Of a DNA stretch of 64,000 nt, positions 63,100 to 64,000 are shown in pieces. The DNA lies in NCBI RefSeq assembly GCF_030143245.1, contig NZ_JARJNS010000004.1, positions 62,001 to 126,000 of the forward strand, read 5' to 3'. The first letter of the stretch is position 1. Every line of letters starts with the position of its first letter. The position numbers and the translations under genes were made by a program. Below the pieces are notes generated by a model. That model was given only the letters and a program-made list of their open reading frames with translations. It was not told the DNA's origin and made no database searches. The DNA is from Rhabdaerophilum sp. SD176 (GTDB lineage Bacteria > Pseudomonadota > Alphaproteobacteria > Rhizobiales > Beijerinckiaceae).

Positions 63100-64000
63100 A
63101 TGAAGAATCTGAGGGCTCGCCTGTTCGGACGTGCCGGTTCCGACATGCCGCCTGCCGCCCTGCCTGAAACCGTGGCGACAGAAGCTGTGGCCGCGTCGGG
63201 AATCGAGACTGAAGCCGCCCTGCGCGAGGCGCTCGATCTGTTCGAGGATGACGTCCTGCGCGTCGTCCGAAATCTCGGCCATTCGGTTCAGGATGCCCGC
63301 GACCATTCAGTGGCGTCCGTTGAGCGCCTCGACACGGTTCGCCTTGCCATGACCCGGCTGCTGGATTCGAGCGGCCGCGTGAATGCCGAGATTTCCGGCA
63401 TCGCCGCTTCCACCGACGAGATGGGCAAGGCTGCCGACGAGATCACCGCCACGGTTTCGAATGTCCAGCAGCGGGCCCAGGCGACGCTGGCTTCCGCCGA
63501 TGATTCCGCCGGCCTGATGGCGCGGCTCGGTGCCGTTGTCGCGGAAATCGGCGGCATGCTCAACAGCATCAGCGAGATCTCGACCCGCACCAACCTGCTG
63601 GCGCTGAATGCCACGATCGAGGCAGCGCGGGCCGGCGAGGCCGGGCGCGGCTTCGCGGTCGTTGCCGGCGAGGTGAAATCCCTCTCGGTCGCGGCAGCAC
63701 AATCCGTCAGTGCCATCCGCAACCGGATGGATGACCTGCGCGAGGCCAGCCAGAACGCCATCAGCAACATGGAGCGGATCCGCGCCGAGATCGGCGGGCT
63801 TGCCCCTGTCTGCGAGACCATTGCCGGCGCCGCCAACGAACAGCGCACCACGATCCTCGACCTGTCTGTGCGGATGCAGCTGGCCCGGAAAGCGCTCGAG
63901 GAAGTCAGCGGTGTCGTCGAGGAGGTCACCGGTCTTGCCGACCATGCCGCGCAAACCTCGAAGGATGCCGGCGAGTTGTCCGGCATGGCCTATAACGAGG
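63100..64000 (+). CDS. Soluble methyl-accepting chemotaxis protein, partial
   Basis: The frame from the ATG at 63100 is open to the right edge (300 codons). No membrane segment is seen in it. Residues 1-80 are an uncharacterised N-terminus with a helical stretch; from about 90 a long helical signalling domain follows, with the MCP hairpin tip [37 protein letters not shown] (about 164-200, partly quoted). It should pair with CheA/CheW in the cytoplasm. The C-terminus is missing, so a later sensor or methylation-receptor tail cannot be excluded. Upstream bases GGTCAGGG may be the ribosome site. Confidence 0.85.
   Translation, partial: MKNLRARLFGRAGSDMPPAALPETVATEAVAASGIETEAALREALDLFEDDVLRVVRNLGHSVQDARDHSVASVERLDTVRLAMTRLLDSSGRVNAEISGIAASTDEMGKAADEITATVSNVQQRAQATLASADDSAGLMARLGAVVAEIGGMLNSISEISTRTNLLALNATIEAARAGEAGRGFAVVAGEVKSLSVAAAQSVSAIRNRMDDLREASQNAISNMERIRAEIGGLAPVCETIAGAANEQRTTILDLSVRMQLARKALEEVSGVVEEVTGLADHAAQTSKDAGELSGMAYNE

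Overview
The window is GC-rich, densely coding chromosomal DNA that reads as an alphaproteobacterium, most likely a member of the Hyphomicrobiales (Rhizobiales). The strongest clues are: a FeuP/FeuQ-like two-component pair placed directly upstream of the cytochrome c maturation genes ccmI-ccmE-ccmF-ccmH (the rhizobial cycHJKL order); an Irr-type Fur-family regulator carrying the Cys-Pro heme motif and a HHH stretch, with an ICE-like palindrome in front of it; a second two-component pair abutting glnE; two PdhS/PleC/DivJ-type histidine kinases; and Mrp without its CxxC pair. No tRNA, rRNA, transposase, integrase, CRISPR array or phage gene was seen. The window looks like ordinary core chromosome with transporter clusters.

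Layout. 1-3.0 kb: 5' part of a class A penicillin-binding protein, a YcgN/YkgJ Cys-cluster protein and an exported trypsin-like protease. 3.2-14.7 kb: feuPQ, ccmIEFH, a second response regulator/kinase pair and glnE, nearly all overlapping or closely spaced on the plus strand. 14.7-20 kb: a multi-PAS histidine kinase and pepN (minus). 20-24.5 kb: an MFS transporter and a tripartite tricarboxylate transporter in the order tctB-tctA-tctC (minus). 24.9-32.3 kb: a TauE-like permease, an M20 deacylase and a five-gene oligopeptide ABC transporter (plus). 32.3-36.5 kb: a SitABCD-type Mn/Fe importer (minus) divergent from irr (plus), with paired palindromes and an ICE box between them. 36.7-39.98 kb: an lldD-like hydroxyacid dehydrogenase, then thiS-thiG-thiE (minus) behind a TPP riboswitch. 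40-46.7 kb: a DUF1800/DUF1501 pair, dusA, a hotdog thioesterase, a small membrane protein and cobS/cobT (divergent). 46.7-52.7 kb: a PdhS-type kinase, a nuclease, a GST, a secreted protein of unknown function and a caspase-fold protein lacking its catalytic residues and ending in proline-rich tandem repeats. 52.8-56 kb: a 3-hydroxyacid dehydrogenase and a polar amino-acid ABC transporter without its ATPase. 56.3-64 kb: mrp, a TRAP-type 2-oxoacid transporter split across both strands around an AAC(3)-I-like acetyltransferase, an EamA permease and the start of a soluble chemotaxis receptor.

The physiological theme is nutrient import (tricarboxylates, peptides, amino acids, 2-oxoacids, Mn/Fe) plus envelope and metal sensing. 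The best candidates for new biology are modest: the degenerate caspase with an expanding repeat tail, the TPP riboswitch that opens onto a short reading frame about 290 nt ahead of thiS, the Irr/Mur-like regulatory block between sitA and irr, and a chromosomal relative of aminoglycoside 3-N-acetyltransferases. I did not find a clearly new multi-gene system.
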